Assembly: GCF_002277025.1 (NCBI RefSeq)
Contig: NZ_NIWD01000015.1
Location: 241,968-305,967 of the forward strand
DNA length: 64,000 bases
Reading direction: 5' to 3'
From: Sphingopyxis sp. GW247-27LB
Lineage (GTDB): Bacteria; Pseudomonadota; Alphaproteobacteria; Sphingomonadales; Sphingomonadaceae
This document shows positions 52,227-60,662 of this stretch, in pieces. Below the pieces are notes generated by a model. The model was given only the letters and a program-made list of their open reading frames with translations. It was not told where the DNA came from and made no database searches. How positions within the stretch are numbered: the first letter of the stretch is position 1; every line of letters starts with the position of its first letter. A program made the position numbers and the translations under genes.

Positions 52227-53662
52227 GCCAGAAACATTTTCTGGCCCTGAAGTGGCACCTTGCAGGCCCAACCCAGTTCCTCTGCGATCCTCTGGCGGAG
52301 CGCTTCGGATGATTCCGGCTCGCCATGCGTCACGAAGGTCATCCGGGGCGGTTGCGGAAACCCGCGAAGCCAGCGCATGATTTCATTCGCATCGGCGTGT
52401 CCCGAGAGCATGGGCAAGCTTGCGACTTCGGCGCGCACCGGGATTGTCTCGCCGTAGATCCTGATGGTGGGAGCTCCGCCCAACATGGCCGCACCCCTCG
52501 TTCCGGCCGCCTGATACCCGGCAAAGAGCACCAGGCTACGGGGATCGGGCGCATATTGCATGAGATGATGCACCACCCGTCCGCCAGTCGCCATGCCGCT
52601 GGCCGACACGATGACCTTCGGCATCGGATCGCGCGAGATCTGCTTCGACTCCTCAACCTCGCGAATGTAATGCGCGACGTTGCAGGCGGCCCTGCATTGC
52701 TCGGGACCAAGCCGGTGTTCCGATCGGTGGCTGCACATGATCTCGCTGGCATCAATCGCCATCGGGCTGTCGAGATAGACCGGCACGTTCGACAACCGCC
52801 CCGCTGCCTTGAGGCGCGACAGGTGATACAGCAGTGTCTGGGCACGGCCGACGGCAAATGCCGGAATGACGACCGTTCCGCCGCGACCTGTGCATTTTTC
52901 AATGAGTTCGCCCAGTATCTCCTGCGGATCGACCTTCTCGTGAAGACGATCACCATAGGTCGATTCCACGACCAGATAGTCGGTGGCGCCGGGAATCTCG
53001 GGATCGCACATGACCGGATCGTCGTAACGCCCCAGATCACCCGAGAACGTGATCTTCGTCCCGCCTGCCGTCAGTTCGAGGAACGAGGCGCCAAGGATAT
53101 GGCCGGCCCTGCGGAAGCGGAAGCGCAGGTTATCGCTGAGTTCGACGTCGTCTCCCGGAGAAACCGGCGAAAAATGCTCAAGCGCCGACCAGGCGTCGTC
53201 CTCGGTGTAAAGCGGCAGGGCCGGATGGTGACGCGAACTCCGGCGGCGATTTGAGTAGTCGGCATCCTTTTCTTGCAGGTAGCCGCTGTCGGGCAGCAAC
53301 AACCGGCACAGATCCGCCGTTGCATCCGTACAGAAAACCTGCCCCGACCACCCGTTGCGGACGAGGCGGGGCAGATAGCCGGAGTGATCGAGATGGGCGT
53401 GGGTCAGGAGCACCGCATCCACGGCCTCGGCCGCGTGGGGAATCTCCACCCAGTTTCTCTCGCGCAGTTCACGAGGCCCCTGGAACAGCCCACAGTCGAC
53501 GAGCACGCGGTCTTGCCCTGCGGTGACAAGGTAGCGCGAACCGGTAACTGTCCCTGCCGCTCCCAGGAACCGGATCGAAGGCGGCTCGGACCAACCCACT
53601 GAGGGCTGCGGCAATTCCTCGCCTAGCTGCTGTGTCTCATTGGATTGTACATCGCTGGCCAT
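52223..53662 (-). CDS. MBL-fold/beta-CASP RNA-processing-like protein
   Basis: Metallo-beta-lactamase-fold protein with a beta-CASP domain, the family of RNA exonucleases and CPSF-like nucleases. Seen: 479 residues. The metal motif is LLTHAHLDHSGYLPRL near residue 90, with GHILGASFLEL and FSGDLGRYDDP as further ligand motifs. The beta-CASP region includes VVIPAFAVGRAQTLLYHL and VIVSASGMATGGRV, with THGEPES near the end. Eighteen bases separate it from the SAM synthetase gene. The archaeal flavour of its neighbours raises the chance that the block came as a set. Confidence 0.9.
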   Translation of the reverse strand: MASDVQSNETQQLGEELPQPSVGWSEPPSIRFLGAAGTVTGSRYLVTAGQDRVLVDCGLFQGPRELRERNWVEIPHAAEAVDAVLLTHAHLDHSGYLPRLVRNGWSGQVFCTDATADLCRLLLPDSGYLQEKDADYSNRRRSSRHHPALPLYTEDDAWSALEHFSPVSPGDDVELSDNLRFRFRRAGHILGASFLELTAGGTKITFSGDLGRYDDPVMCDPEIPGATDYLVVESTYGDRLHEKVDPQEILGELIEKCTGRGGTVVIPAFAVGRAQTLLYHLSRLKAAGRLSNVPVYLDSPMAIDASEIMCSHRSEHRLGPEQCRAACNVAHYIREVEESKQISRDPMPKVIVSASGMATGGRVVHHLMQYAPDPRSLVLFAGYQAAGTRGAAMLGGAPTIRIYGETIPVRAEVASLPMLSGHADANEIMRWLRGFPQPPRMTFVTHGEPESSEALRQRIAEELGWACKVPLQGQKMFLA

Positions 53663-53680
53663 GACGTAACCTCGTGTTCC

Positions 53681-54940
53681 TCAGGAATTTCGGTGGGGCG
53701 TGTTTCGACTTGAAAGAGGATCGCTGTCCGCTCTTCGCAGCGGCCAGTTGCCGATTGCTACCGATCCATTCGCAAGCGCCAGATCGGTCCCCGCGAGAAG
53801 TTCCAGTTCCTGCTCGACGATCGCAGACACGGCCGCCTGGTAGTCCTTCACGTTTCCCGCATCGGACAGCCGCAATCGAACATTGACGGTCAATGGTTCG
53901 GTCACCGGGTGCCCAATTTCGCTGACAAGCAGACATTGGGCCTCTGCGACCCCATCGAGACGCGCTACACGATCGGCGATGAGTCCGGCCGCAATATTGT
54001 AGAGTTTGCCGACGTGAGAGACGGCGTTCTTGCCCGGAACGGATTCTATTGTGGTCGGCCGGAAGGGCGTAATCAGGCCGTTGATGCGGTTTCCGCGGCC
54101 GGCCTGCCCATCGTCGCCGCATTCCGCCGAGGTACCGAGGACAGTGAGGTACAAGCTGCCGGCATCGGGGTCGTCGGCTGTATTGACCAGGACGTCAGCG
54201 TCGAGATCTTCAGCGCAGGCAACGCTCCTGACGATTTCCGCAATATCGGCCTTGGTCGAGAGATAGGCTTGCAGATCGGGAATATGACGATCGACCAGGG
54301 CGCAGGCAACGACGATCCTGGCTTTCCGCCCCTGGCGTATTCCCATGATCTTGATGTCGCGCCCGATCGCTGGAATGTCGCCGCAGGCCATCTCACCGAG
54401 CCTGTGCTCGGCGTCGAGCACGACGCGTTCGAGGCTGCTGAGCGGCGCGAAGCCAACGCCAATGGAGGTGTCGTTGGCCATCGCCGGCGCTCCGTCGCCG
54501 TGGCGTTCGAACAGGGAAGCGAGATCGGCGGAGCCCGGCCGCACGAGGCAATGGGTGCGCAGGTGGCGATCAAGATCGAGCAACGGGAAGTAACGCGCGA
54601 ACCACCTACGCACGACCTCCTTGACCAGGTCGTCGAGGGGCAGATGCCGGCCCGCCGCATCGACAATCGCACGACCTGCCAGGTAGACTTCCATCGGCTG
54701 GCTGATGCGCCCTCCACCGAAGCGGGGATCGGAACTGCCGCCCCACAGCAGGGCCTTGTCGACGTTGTAGTGCAGCGTGTGTCCATAAATCTCCCGATAG
54801 CTGCGTGAGAGTTCCTGACTGAGCGCTTCGGTCAGGTGGTCACAGATCGTATCCGGGTGGCCGAGCCCTTTGCGCTCGACGATCTCGAGTGGCAGAAGAT
54901 CGCCGCTTGCCTCGCCAATGGTTGTAACCGCGACAGTCAT
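53681..54940 (-). CDS. Archaeal-type S-adenosylmethionine synthetase
   Basis: Makes S-adenosylmethionine from methionine and ATP. Seen: 419 residues. LEIVERKGLGHPDTICDHL, GGGRISQPMEVYLAGRA and SNLY-like GKLYNIAAGLIAD are the patterns of the archaeal MAT family (AdoMet_Synthase), not of bacterial MetK. The ATG at 54940 overlaps the methyltransferase stop (ATGA) and has AAGG upstream. The preceding gene is a SAM-dependent methyltransferase, so the pair may supply and use SAM locally. Archaeal-type MAT is rare in bacteria. Confidence 0.9.
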   Translation of the reverse strand: MTVAVTTIGEASGDLLPLEIVERKGLGHPDTICDHLTEALSQELSRSYREIYGHTLHYNVDKALLWGGSSDPRFGGGRISQPMEVYLAGRAIVDAAGRHLPLDDLVKEVVRRWFARYFPLLDLDRHLRTHCLVRPGSADLASLFERHGDGAPAMANDTSIGVGFAPLSSLERVVLDAEHRLGEMACGDIPAIGRDIKIMGIRQGRKARIVVACALVDRHIPDLQAYLSTKADIAEIVRSVACAEDLDADVLVNTADDPDAGSLYLTVLGTSAECGDDGQAGRGNRINGLITPFRPTTIESVPGKNAVSHVGKLYNIAAGLIADRVARLDGVAEAQCLLVSEIGHPVTEPLTVNVRLRLSDAGNVKDYQAAVSAIVEQELELLAGTDLALANGSVAIGNWPLRRADSDPLSSRNTPHRNS

Positions 54941-55806
54941 GACCTTGGCCCTTCCGGGTTTGCAGACACGGCATTGCGGCAATTCCAGATTCCGATGCTT
55001 GAACGCCAATTCGCAGCGCGAAGGGGCACGAAACCGCCCGACTGCAAGATCTGGTCTGTCCTCCCATGGATGTGGCTGCGCAACTTTGTGCTCAGTCCGA
55101 GCGTCGCTCCAAGTATCCGCCCGACGAGGCTGGCCGGGCGATCAATCTCGGCAACAACCAAGCGCCCTTCCGGCTTGAGAACGCGTGATGCTTCCTTGAG
55201 CGCGGTGAGCTTGAGATCGGGCGGCAGTGCGCTCAGCAGGAAACTTGCAAGAACAACGTCAAAGCTAGCGTCAGGAAACGGAAGCGCTTCGGCAATGGCC
55301 AGCTCGAAACGTGGCCGAACGGCGGCTCGCATTGGTTGTTCGCGGGCAATCCTGATCATGTCGGGTGCTGCATCGATCCCGCAGACGCGGCCCGTTTCAC
55401 CGGCCCGGTAGGCGGCAAGGCAAGCGAGCCTTCCCGTCCCGCAGCCCATGTCCAGAACATGATCGCCTTCCCGAATTCCCGAGACTTCGATCAGACACAC
55501 GCGAAACGCGTGAGCGAGGCCAAGCCGGGCACAGCATTTCTCATACCAGGGAGCGATCCAGTTCAGCGTTCGTCCCCGCGTTCCCGGACACGGATCAAGC
55601 GGAACGGGGAGTGGCCGCTCGGACATGGCGTAAAGCCATACGGCAGCAACCGGACAGACGACGAAAAGCAGAAGCAGGATGATAGGCGCGCCCAGGCGGA
55701 AGAGCAGAACCGCGACAAGGGCAGCGAGCAGACACCACAGGAAGCACCGGCCGAGCAGGCTCCAATTGTGCGAGTGGACCGCACGCTGCTCGGTGGGCCG
55801 GACCAT
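54937..55806 (-). CDS. Membrane-anchored SAM-dependent methyltransferase
   Basis: Class I methyltransferase of unknown substrate. Seen: 289 residues. Two hydrophobic segments near the N-terminus (FLWCLLAALVAVLLFRLG; ILLLLFVVCPVAAVWLYAM) anchor it to the membrane. Then the SAM motif HVLDMGCGTGRLACLAA near residue 122, DAAPDMI, and the post-motif RVLKPEGRLVVAEID. The ATG at 55806 shares one base with the copper ATPase stop. It is followed by the archaeal-type SAM synthetase. Confidence 0.88.
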   Translation of the reverse strand: MVRPTEQRAVHSHNWSLLGRCFLWCLLAALVAVLLFRLGAPIILLLLFVVCPVAAVWLYAMSERPLPVPLDPCPGTRGRTLNWIAPWYEKCCARLGLAHAFRVCLIEVSGIREGDHVLDMGCGTGRLACLAAYRAGETGRVCGIDAAPDMIRIAREQPMRAAVRPRFELAIAEALPFPDASFDVVLASFLLSALPPDLKLTALKEASRVLKPEGRLVVAEIDRPASLVGRILGATLGLSTKLRSHIHGRTDQILQSGGFVPLRAANWRSSIGIWNCRNAVSANPEGPRS

Positions 55807-57968
55807 CACACGTCGAGCCTCGCCCGCTTGAGCAGCGCCGAATTCGCCACGACCGAGAGCGAGCTTAGCGCCATGGCGGCCGCCGCGATGATCGGATTGA
55901 GGAATCCGAGCGCGGCAATCGGGATGCCGATGCTGTTGTAGATGAAGGCCCAGAACAGGTTCTGCTTGATCTTGCGCAGCGTCGCGCGGGACAGACGGAT
56001 GGCGTAGACGACCTGCCGCACATCGTCGCGCATCAGGATGATGCCGCCGGTTTCCTTGGCAACGTCCGAGCCCGAGCCAATGGCGATGCCGATGTCCGCC
56101 GTCGCCAGGGCGGGTGCATCGTTGACCCCGTCGCCGACCATGGCTACGATGTTGCCCTTGGTCTGCAGGTCGCGGATCATCGCCGCCTTGTCGCCCGGCA
56201 GGACCTCGGCGATGATGTGATCGATCCCCAGCTCACGACCGATCGCCTCCGCCGTGCGCTTGTTGTCGCCAGACAGCATGATGACATCGATGCCTTCGGA
56301 CCTGAGCGCGGCGACCGCCTCCTTCGCCTCGGGCTTGAGCGTGTCCGCGACGGCGACGATGCCGGCGAGCGCACCGTCGAAGCCGACCAGCATGGCCGTC
56401 TTGCCCCCTTGCTCGAGCGCAGCCATCGTCTGCTCGGCGGGCGCGACATCGATCCCCTCACGCGCGAAGAGGCGGCGGTTGCCGAGCAGTATCTTGCGCC
56501 CTTCGGCCATCCCGCTGATGCCATGACCGGCGATGCCCTCGAAACTGGTGACGGCAGGAAGCTCGAGGTTGCGCATTGTCGCGCCGCGCACAATCGCCTC
56601 GCCCAAGGGATGCTCGGAGCCAACTTCGACAGCCGCGGCGAGCCGCAACAGCCCCGCCTCGTCGAGGCTGCCGAGCGGCACGACATCGGTGACGTTGGGT
56701 TCACCCTTGGTCAGCGTGCCGGTCTTGTCGAAGACGACCACGTTGAGCTTGCGCGCCCGCTCCAGCACTTCGGCACCGCGAATGAGGATACCGGCATCCG
56801 CCCCTCTGCCCACGCCGACCATCAGGGCGGCCGGCGTTGCTACGCCCAGCGCGCAGGGGCATGAAATGATCAGCACGGCGATGAAGGCGAGTAGCCCCTG
56901 CGGGAAGTTGCCAGCGATCCACCAGCCGAAGAAAGCAAGGAAGGCAACGATCACTACTGCAGGCACGAAATAACGCGTGACCTCGTCGGCGATGCGCTGG
57001 ACCTGCGCGGTACTCGATTGCGCTTCCTCGACCAGCCGGATGATCTGCGAAAGCGCCGTATCCTTACCGACGCGGGTCGCCTTGAAGCGCAGCATCCCGC
57101 TCTTGTTGAGCGAACCGCCGATAACACCCGCGCCCGGCTCTTTCGAGACCGGCATGGATTCGCCGGTGAGCATCGATTCATCGACGGCGGAGCTGCCTTC
57201 GATCACCTCGCCGTCGGTCGGTATCCGCTCGCCCGGCCGCAGCACGACGATCTCGCCCGCCATGATTGCCTCGGCCGGAATTTCCTCTTCCTTGCCGTCG
57301 CGGATGACATGCGCGATCGCGGGCCGCAGATCCATCAGCTTGCGCACTGCCGCCGAGGAGCGCTTCTTGATGATCTCCTCCATGTATCGTCCGAGCAGGA
57401 CGAAGGCGATGATCACGGCGGAGACTTCGAAGTAGACGTCGCGTTCTTCGACCTTCACCGGCAGGATATCGGGCGCAAAGACCACCGCGACGCTGTAGAA
57501 ATAGGCGACCGTCGTCCCGAGCGCGATCAGGAGGTCCATGTTGATCGACCAGCTTCGCAGCGCCGCCCATGCGCCTTTGTAGAAGCTCCACCCGCCGATG
57601 AATTGCACCGGCGTCACCAGAATGAACAGCCAGACGCCCCAGGTGAACCAGGGCAGCGCGGGGATTGGCGCCCAGCTGACGATGGTCGCGCCGGCGGCCA
57701 GCGCGAGGAAAGCGCCGGCGCGCAGGACGGCCAGCGCGAGCACGCCGGTTAGCGCCAGCGCCACGCGGGTGCGCATTGACTTCAATTCGCGCTCGGGATC
57801 CTCAAAGATCTGCTTGCAGGCCGGGCTGCAGAAATAGAAGGTCCGGCCGGCACGCTCCGATGTCAGCGCAGTCGCCTTCGCGACCATCATGCCGCAAATG
57901 GGATCACGCGCGCGCTCCCCGGCGGGAATGGCCTGGTCGGCGGCCTGATGGAGACTGTGGTCGTGCAT
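55806..57968 (-). CDS. Copper-translocating P1B-type ATPase (module 2 side)
   Basis: Inner-membrane Cu(I) exporter. Seen: 720 residues from the ATG at 57968. A His-rich start (HDHSLHQ) precedes a YHS domain (DPICGMMV, FYFCSPACKQIF). Membrane helices then hold the CPC motif (ISCPCALGVATP). The catalytic DKTGTLTKG, SEHPL and [10 protein letters not shown] motifs follow. It has a YHS domain but neither an HMA nor the second metal domain seen in the module 1 ATPase (20459-22786). A TTG start at 57989 is less likely. It lies third in the leftward copC-copD run, seventeen bases after copD. Confidence 0.95.
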   Translation of the reverse strand: MHDHSLHQAADQAIPAGERARDPICGMMVAKATALTSERAGRTFYFCSPACKQIFEDPERELKSMRTRVALALTGVLALAVLRAGAFLALAAGATIVSWAPIPALPWFTWGVWLFILVTPVQFIGGWSFYKGAWAALRSWSINMDLLIALGTTVAYFYSVAVVFAPDILPVKVEERDVYFEVSAVIIAFVLLGRYMEEIIKKRSSAAVRKLMDLRPAIAHVIRDGKEEEIPAEAIMAGEIVVLRPGERIPTDGEVIEGSSAVDESMLTGESMPVSKEPGAGVIGGSLNKSGMLRFKATRVGKDTALSQIIRLVEEAQSSTAQVQRIADEVTRYFVPAVVIVAFLAFFGWWIAGNFPQGLLAFIAVLIISCPCALGVATPAALMVGVGRGADAGILIRGAEVLERARKLNVVVFDKTGTLTKGEPNVTDVVPLGSLDEAGLLRLAAAVEVGSEHPLGEAIVRGATMRNLELPAVTSFEGIAGHGISGMAEGRKILLGNRRLFAREGIDVAPAEQTMAALEQGGKTAMLVGFDGALAGIVAVADTLKPEAKEAVAALRSEGIDVIMLSGDNKRTAEAIGRELGIDHIIAEVLPGDKAAMIRDLQTKGNIVAMVGDGVNDAPALATADIGIAIGSGSDVAKETGGIILMRDDVRQVVYAIRLSRATLRKIKQNLFWAFIYNSIGIPIAALGFLNPIIAAAAMALSSLSVVANSALLKRARLDV

Positions 57969-57985
57969 GGGTCCTGGCCCTTCCT

Positions 57986-58855
57986 TCAAGATGCCGGATC
58001 GAGCGTGCCGAGCCAGCCAACCAATGCCAGTACGGCGAGGGCGAGTGTGAATTCGACAGAAATGCTCGTGCGCAAGGCCCGCCCGGATTCGGCGATGCCG
58101 GTTGCGGCACTCCGCGCCGCCAGCCTGGGTGTCAGTTTGAAGCGATTGATCGAGGCCATCACCAGCATCCCCCCGAAGAGAACGAGTTTCAGTAGCAACA
58201 GGCGCTCGTATACGTTCGGCGGCCCCCAGCCTCTCTGATCGAGATCAATCTGGTAGACCACGTTGATCAGGCCGGAAGCTGCCAGTGCGATCACTGCGAT
58301 CGTGCCGACCGTCGAGAAGCGCCTGAGTGCAGCATAGCACACTTCTACATCTCGGGGAATCAATCGCAGGAACATGGCCAACGCCCCGAGCCAGGTGCCC
58401 GCGGCAAGAAGGTGGATAAGGCCGGCTGCAAGATGGATCGAGCCGCCTGGTCGCGGGGTCGAGTTTCCATGCCCCGCCCATGCGAGCGTCAGCAGCGCGC
58501 CGCCGCCAAGCATGGTGGCGAGCCATCCGTTCTTCGCGGTGATCGACGCAATTGCGGCGAGCGCGGAAAGCAGGATGAGGCGCACGAGCGCCGCCCGTCC
58601 GAAGCCGGTTTGCCCGACCACCATGCCCAGCAATTGTGGATCGATCTGCGCCGCCGATGCGCCGGCCATGGCGGCAGAAGTCAGCTGAAGAGATGCAAGG
58701 GTCAGGACGATGCCAGCGATCGCCAGCACCAACAGGAGCTTGCGAGGGACATGCTCCGCGCCGGGGTTGTAGAGTGCGAAAAGCGGCATGCCAAAGAGCA
58801 GCCCCAGATCGGTATACAGCGCCCAGCGCAGGAGATGGATTGCCCCCGGTTCCAC
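57986..58855 (-). CDS. copD: Copper resistance inner-membrane protein CopD (module 2 side)
   Basis: Integral membrane protein paired with CopC. Seen: 289 residues from a GTG at 58855, with about eight hydrophobic segments and conserved His in LTLAWAGHGNS and SIHLAAGLIHLLAAGTWLG, as in CopD. It starts one base after the copC stop. Paralogue of CopD at 17802-18770 but shorter. Confidence 0.92.
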   Translation of the reverse strand: MEPGAIHLLRWALYTDLGLLFGMPLFALYNPGAEHVPRKLLLVLAIAGIVLTLASLQLTSAAMAGASAAQIDPQLLGMVVGQTGFGRAALVRLILLSALAAIASITAKNGWLATMLGGGALLTLAWAGHGNSTPRPGGSIHLAAGLIHLLAAGTWLGALAMFLRLIPRDVEVCYAALRRFSTVGTIAVIALAASGLINVVYQIDLDQRGWGPPNVYERLLLLKLVLFGGMLVMASINRFKLTPRLAARSAATGIAESGRALRTSISVEFTLALAVLALVGWLGTLDPAS

Positions 58856-58856
58856 T

Positions 58857-59252
58857 CTACCGGACCGTGAAGGAAATTTTCCCGGTGATCCGGTGCGTGT
58901 CGGTGGAGACGGCGCGCCAGTTCACGTCATAGCTGCCCTGGGGGAGACGGCGCGCCAAGGTTCCAACCAGCGATTTGCCGTCGGGGCCAACCCTTACGAT
59001 GATGCCGCCAACCTTCAACGGCTGGTGTTGATGACCCGGAGCCATGCCGGGCATTGCGGTCATGACCACATCGAAGCCGGAAAAGGCAGCCGTCAGCGGT
59101 TCGCTGAATGTCAGGACAATGCGGTCAACGTGGTTGACGCTCGCCGATTGCGCCGGTGTCGCGGCTACAAGTCGAGGGTGGGCCAAAACCGGCGCGGAAA
59201 TGCCGATCGTCGCGGCGGCCAATGCGCTGGCAAGGGTCTTGTAAAGCTTCAT
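58857..59252 (-). CDS. copC: Periplasmic copper chaperone CopC (module 2 side)
   Basis: Periplasmic copper carrier. Seen: 131 residues with a signal peptide cut before His (VLAHPRLVAA) and the second ligand site STDTHRITGKISFTV at the end; a Met/His loop GMAPGHQHQP lies between. GAAGGA precedes the ATG at 59252. It opens the leftward run behind promoter P6 and is divergent from the CnrY-like gene, exactly as copC of module 1. Confidence 0.94.
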   Translation of the reverse strand: MKLYKTLASALAAATIGISAPVLAHPRLVAATPAQSASVNHVDRIVLTFSEPLTAAFSGFDVVMTAMPGMAPGHQHQPLKVGGIIVRVGPDGKSLVGTLARRLPQGSYDVNWRAVSTDTHRITGKISFTVR

Positions 59253-59284
59253 GAAAGAGTCCTTCGCTATGCAGTTCCTTGCCG

Positions 59285-59312
59285 TTTACGCAGCAGGGCG
59301 GCATAGCCCTCA
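59285..59312 (-). promoter_or_regulatory. ECF-type promoter motif (P6) for copC-copD and the long minus-strand run
   Basis: Minus strand: TGAGGG, 16 bases, CGTAAA, preceded by G. It ends about 32 bp before the copC start. Its -35 half lies 18 bp from that of the divergent P7. Confidence 0.72.
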
Positions 59313-59330
59313 CATTCTCCGATATATTTT

Positions 59331-59358
59331 TGAGGGAAAAGTACGCCGGCAGCGTATC
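59331..59358 (+). promoter_or_regulatory. ECF-type promoter motif (P7) for Y-X-sigma of module 2
   Basis: Plus strand: TGAGGG, 16 bases, CGTATC, preceded by G. It ends about 32 bp before the ATG at 59391. Confidence 0.78.
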
Positions 59359-59390
59359 AGCCTGACAAGTTCAACCGCAGCGAGACGGAC

Positions 59391-59669
59391 ATGACGGAAT
59401 TGGATCAACTGCTGGCCCGGGTTCGGGATTTGCCGCCCGACCCACGGCTGTCGTCCATCGACGCCGGAGTATTCGATGGTCTTGCCGCCCTGGCGGCCCG
59501 GCACGCCCTGCCCAGGGCTGCATTCGGCATGGCCTTTGGCATTGCCCTGTCAGTCGGTCTGTTGGGCTCAGCGCTTCCCCCGACGCCTGCGCAGGCTGCT
59601 TCGTTGTTCCCGCTGGGCGTCCCGCCGGTGCTGGCGCCTTCGACCCTGCTGGATGGCGCGCATGAATAA
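59391..59669 (+). CDS. CnrY-like small membrane anti-sigma factor (module 2)
   Basis: Probable anti-sigma factor for the module 2 sigma. Seen: 92 residues, with a cytoplasmic N-terminus (MTELDQLLARVRDLPPDPRL), one hydrophobic segment (about residues 46-62) and a periplasmic tail SLFPLGVPPVLAPSTLLDGA. The tail shares P-x-LAPSTLLD with the module 1 protein, the only strongly conserved stretch. GAGACGG lies before the ATG. Its end overlaps the sensor gene by 8 bp. I rate the anti-sigma role as inferred from order and topology. Confidence 0.8.
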   Translation: MTELDQLLARVRDLPPDPRLSSIDAGVFDGLAALAARHALPRAAFGMAFGIALSVGLLGSALPPTPAQAASLFPLGVPPVLAPSTLLDGAHE

Positions 59670-60102
59670 TCGGATCGGTCTCGGTCTGATCGCGCTGCTC
59701 GCCTTCGGCTCGGCGCTTGGCGGACTGTTCATCGGTCGCGCGTGGATTTTGCCTCAGAAGCCGGTCGAATCCGAGATCCACGTCCTGCTGCACCATGAAC
59801 TGAAACTCGACGCGCAGCAGGAAGCGCAGATTGAGAAGTTCGAGCGCGCGTTTGCGCCGCGAAAACAGGCCCTGGAACTCGAACTGCGTAGCGACAATGC
59901 CCGGCTTGCCGCTGCGATCGAGGCGGAACACGGCTACGGGCCGCAGGTCCAGGCGGCGGTCGACCGGTCGCACACCGCGATGGGCGAACTCCAGAAGATC
60001 ACGCTCGAACATATCTTTGCCATGCGTGGCGTGCTGCGGCCCAATCAAGCAGCCCGCTTCGATGAGGCCGTGACAAGGGCGCTCACCGCCAGAGAGCGGT
60101 GA
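59662..60102 (+). CDS. CnrX-like periplasmic metal sensor (module 2)
   Basis: Periplasmic sensor paralogous to 16575-17012. Seen: 146 residues, an N-terminal membrane anchor (IGLGLIALLAFGSALGGLFI) and a helical domain. His40, His44, Glu61, His117 and Met121 keep the 4-17-56-4 spacing of the CnrX metal ligands. Blocks AIEAEHGYGP and HIFAMRGVL are shared with the module 1 sensor. The ATG at 59662 overlaps the Y gene. The stop shares one base with the sigma ATG. Confidence 0.9.
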   Translation: MNNRIGLGLIALLAFGSALGGLFIGRAWILPQKPVESEIHVLLHHELKLDAQQEAQIEKFERAFAPRKQALELELRSDNARLAAAIEAEHGYGPQVQAAVDRSHTAMGELQKITLEHIFAMRGVLRPNQAARFDEAVTRALTARER

Positions 60103-60662
60103 TGATCGACCTTGCCGGATGCAGCGATGGCGAACTCGCGGCGCTGGCGCTTGGCGGACGACAGACAGCCTATGGCGAACTCATGCGCCGCCACCGCGAG
60201 GCGATCTTCCGCCTGGCGCGAAGCCACACCGGTGACGATGATACCGCACTCGAGGTTACCCAGCAGAGCTTCATCTCGGCATTTGCAGCGCTGAGGTCCT
60301 ATGATCCCCAGCGCCCGTTCCGCACCTGGATCAGCCGGATCGCGATCAACAAGTCACGTGACCTTGCTCGCCGCCGCATGGTGCGGCGGGCTTTCGCCTT
60401 TGCCTTGCCGCTGGAGGATGCCCGTGACGTTGCCGATGGCCACGTATTGGCCGACGCCGCGCTCGCGGACAGGGAGGAACTCAATCATACCATGGCGGCG
60501 ATTGCGACCCTTCCGACCAGGTTGAAGGAAGTGCTGCTGCTCCGTACGATCGAAGGCCTCAGCCAGTCTGAAGCAGCCGAGGTCCTCGAGATCAGCGAAA
60601 AGGCCGCGGAAACTCGGCTCTACCGGGCCCGCATGAAATTGCAGGAAATTCTGAGGGCCTGA
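60102..60662 (+). CDS. ECF sigma factor, CnrH-like (module 2)
   Basis: Sigma factor paralogous to 15994-16578. Seen: 186 residues. Region 2 has EVTQQSFISAFAALRSYDPQ and PFRTWISRIAINKSRDLARR. Region 4 has LKEVLLLRTIEGLSQSEAAE and ISEKAAETRLYRARMKL. A GTG three bases earlier is an alternative start. The -35 half of the copA promoter P8 lies inside the last codons of this gene. Both sigma factors probably recognise the same TGAGGG-N16-CGTA sites, which would make the modules cross-talk. Confidence 0.92.
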   Translation: MIDLAGCSDGELAALALGGRQTAYGELMRRHREAIFRLARSHTGDDDTALEVTQQSFISAFAALRSYDPQRPFRTWISRIAINKSRDLARRRMVRRAFAFALPLEDARDVADGHVLADAALADREELNHTMAAIATLPTRLKEVLLLRTIEGLSQSEAAEVLEISEKAAETRLYRARMKLQEILRA

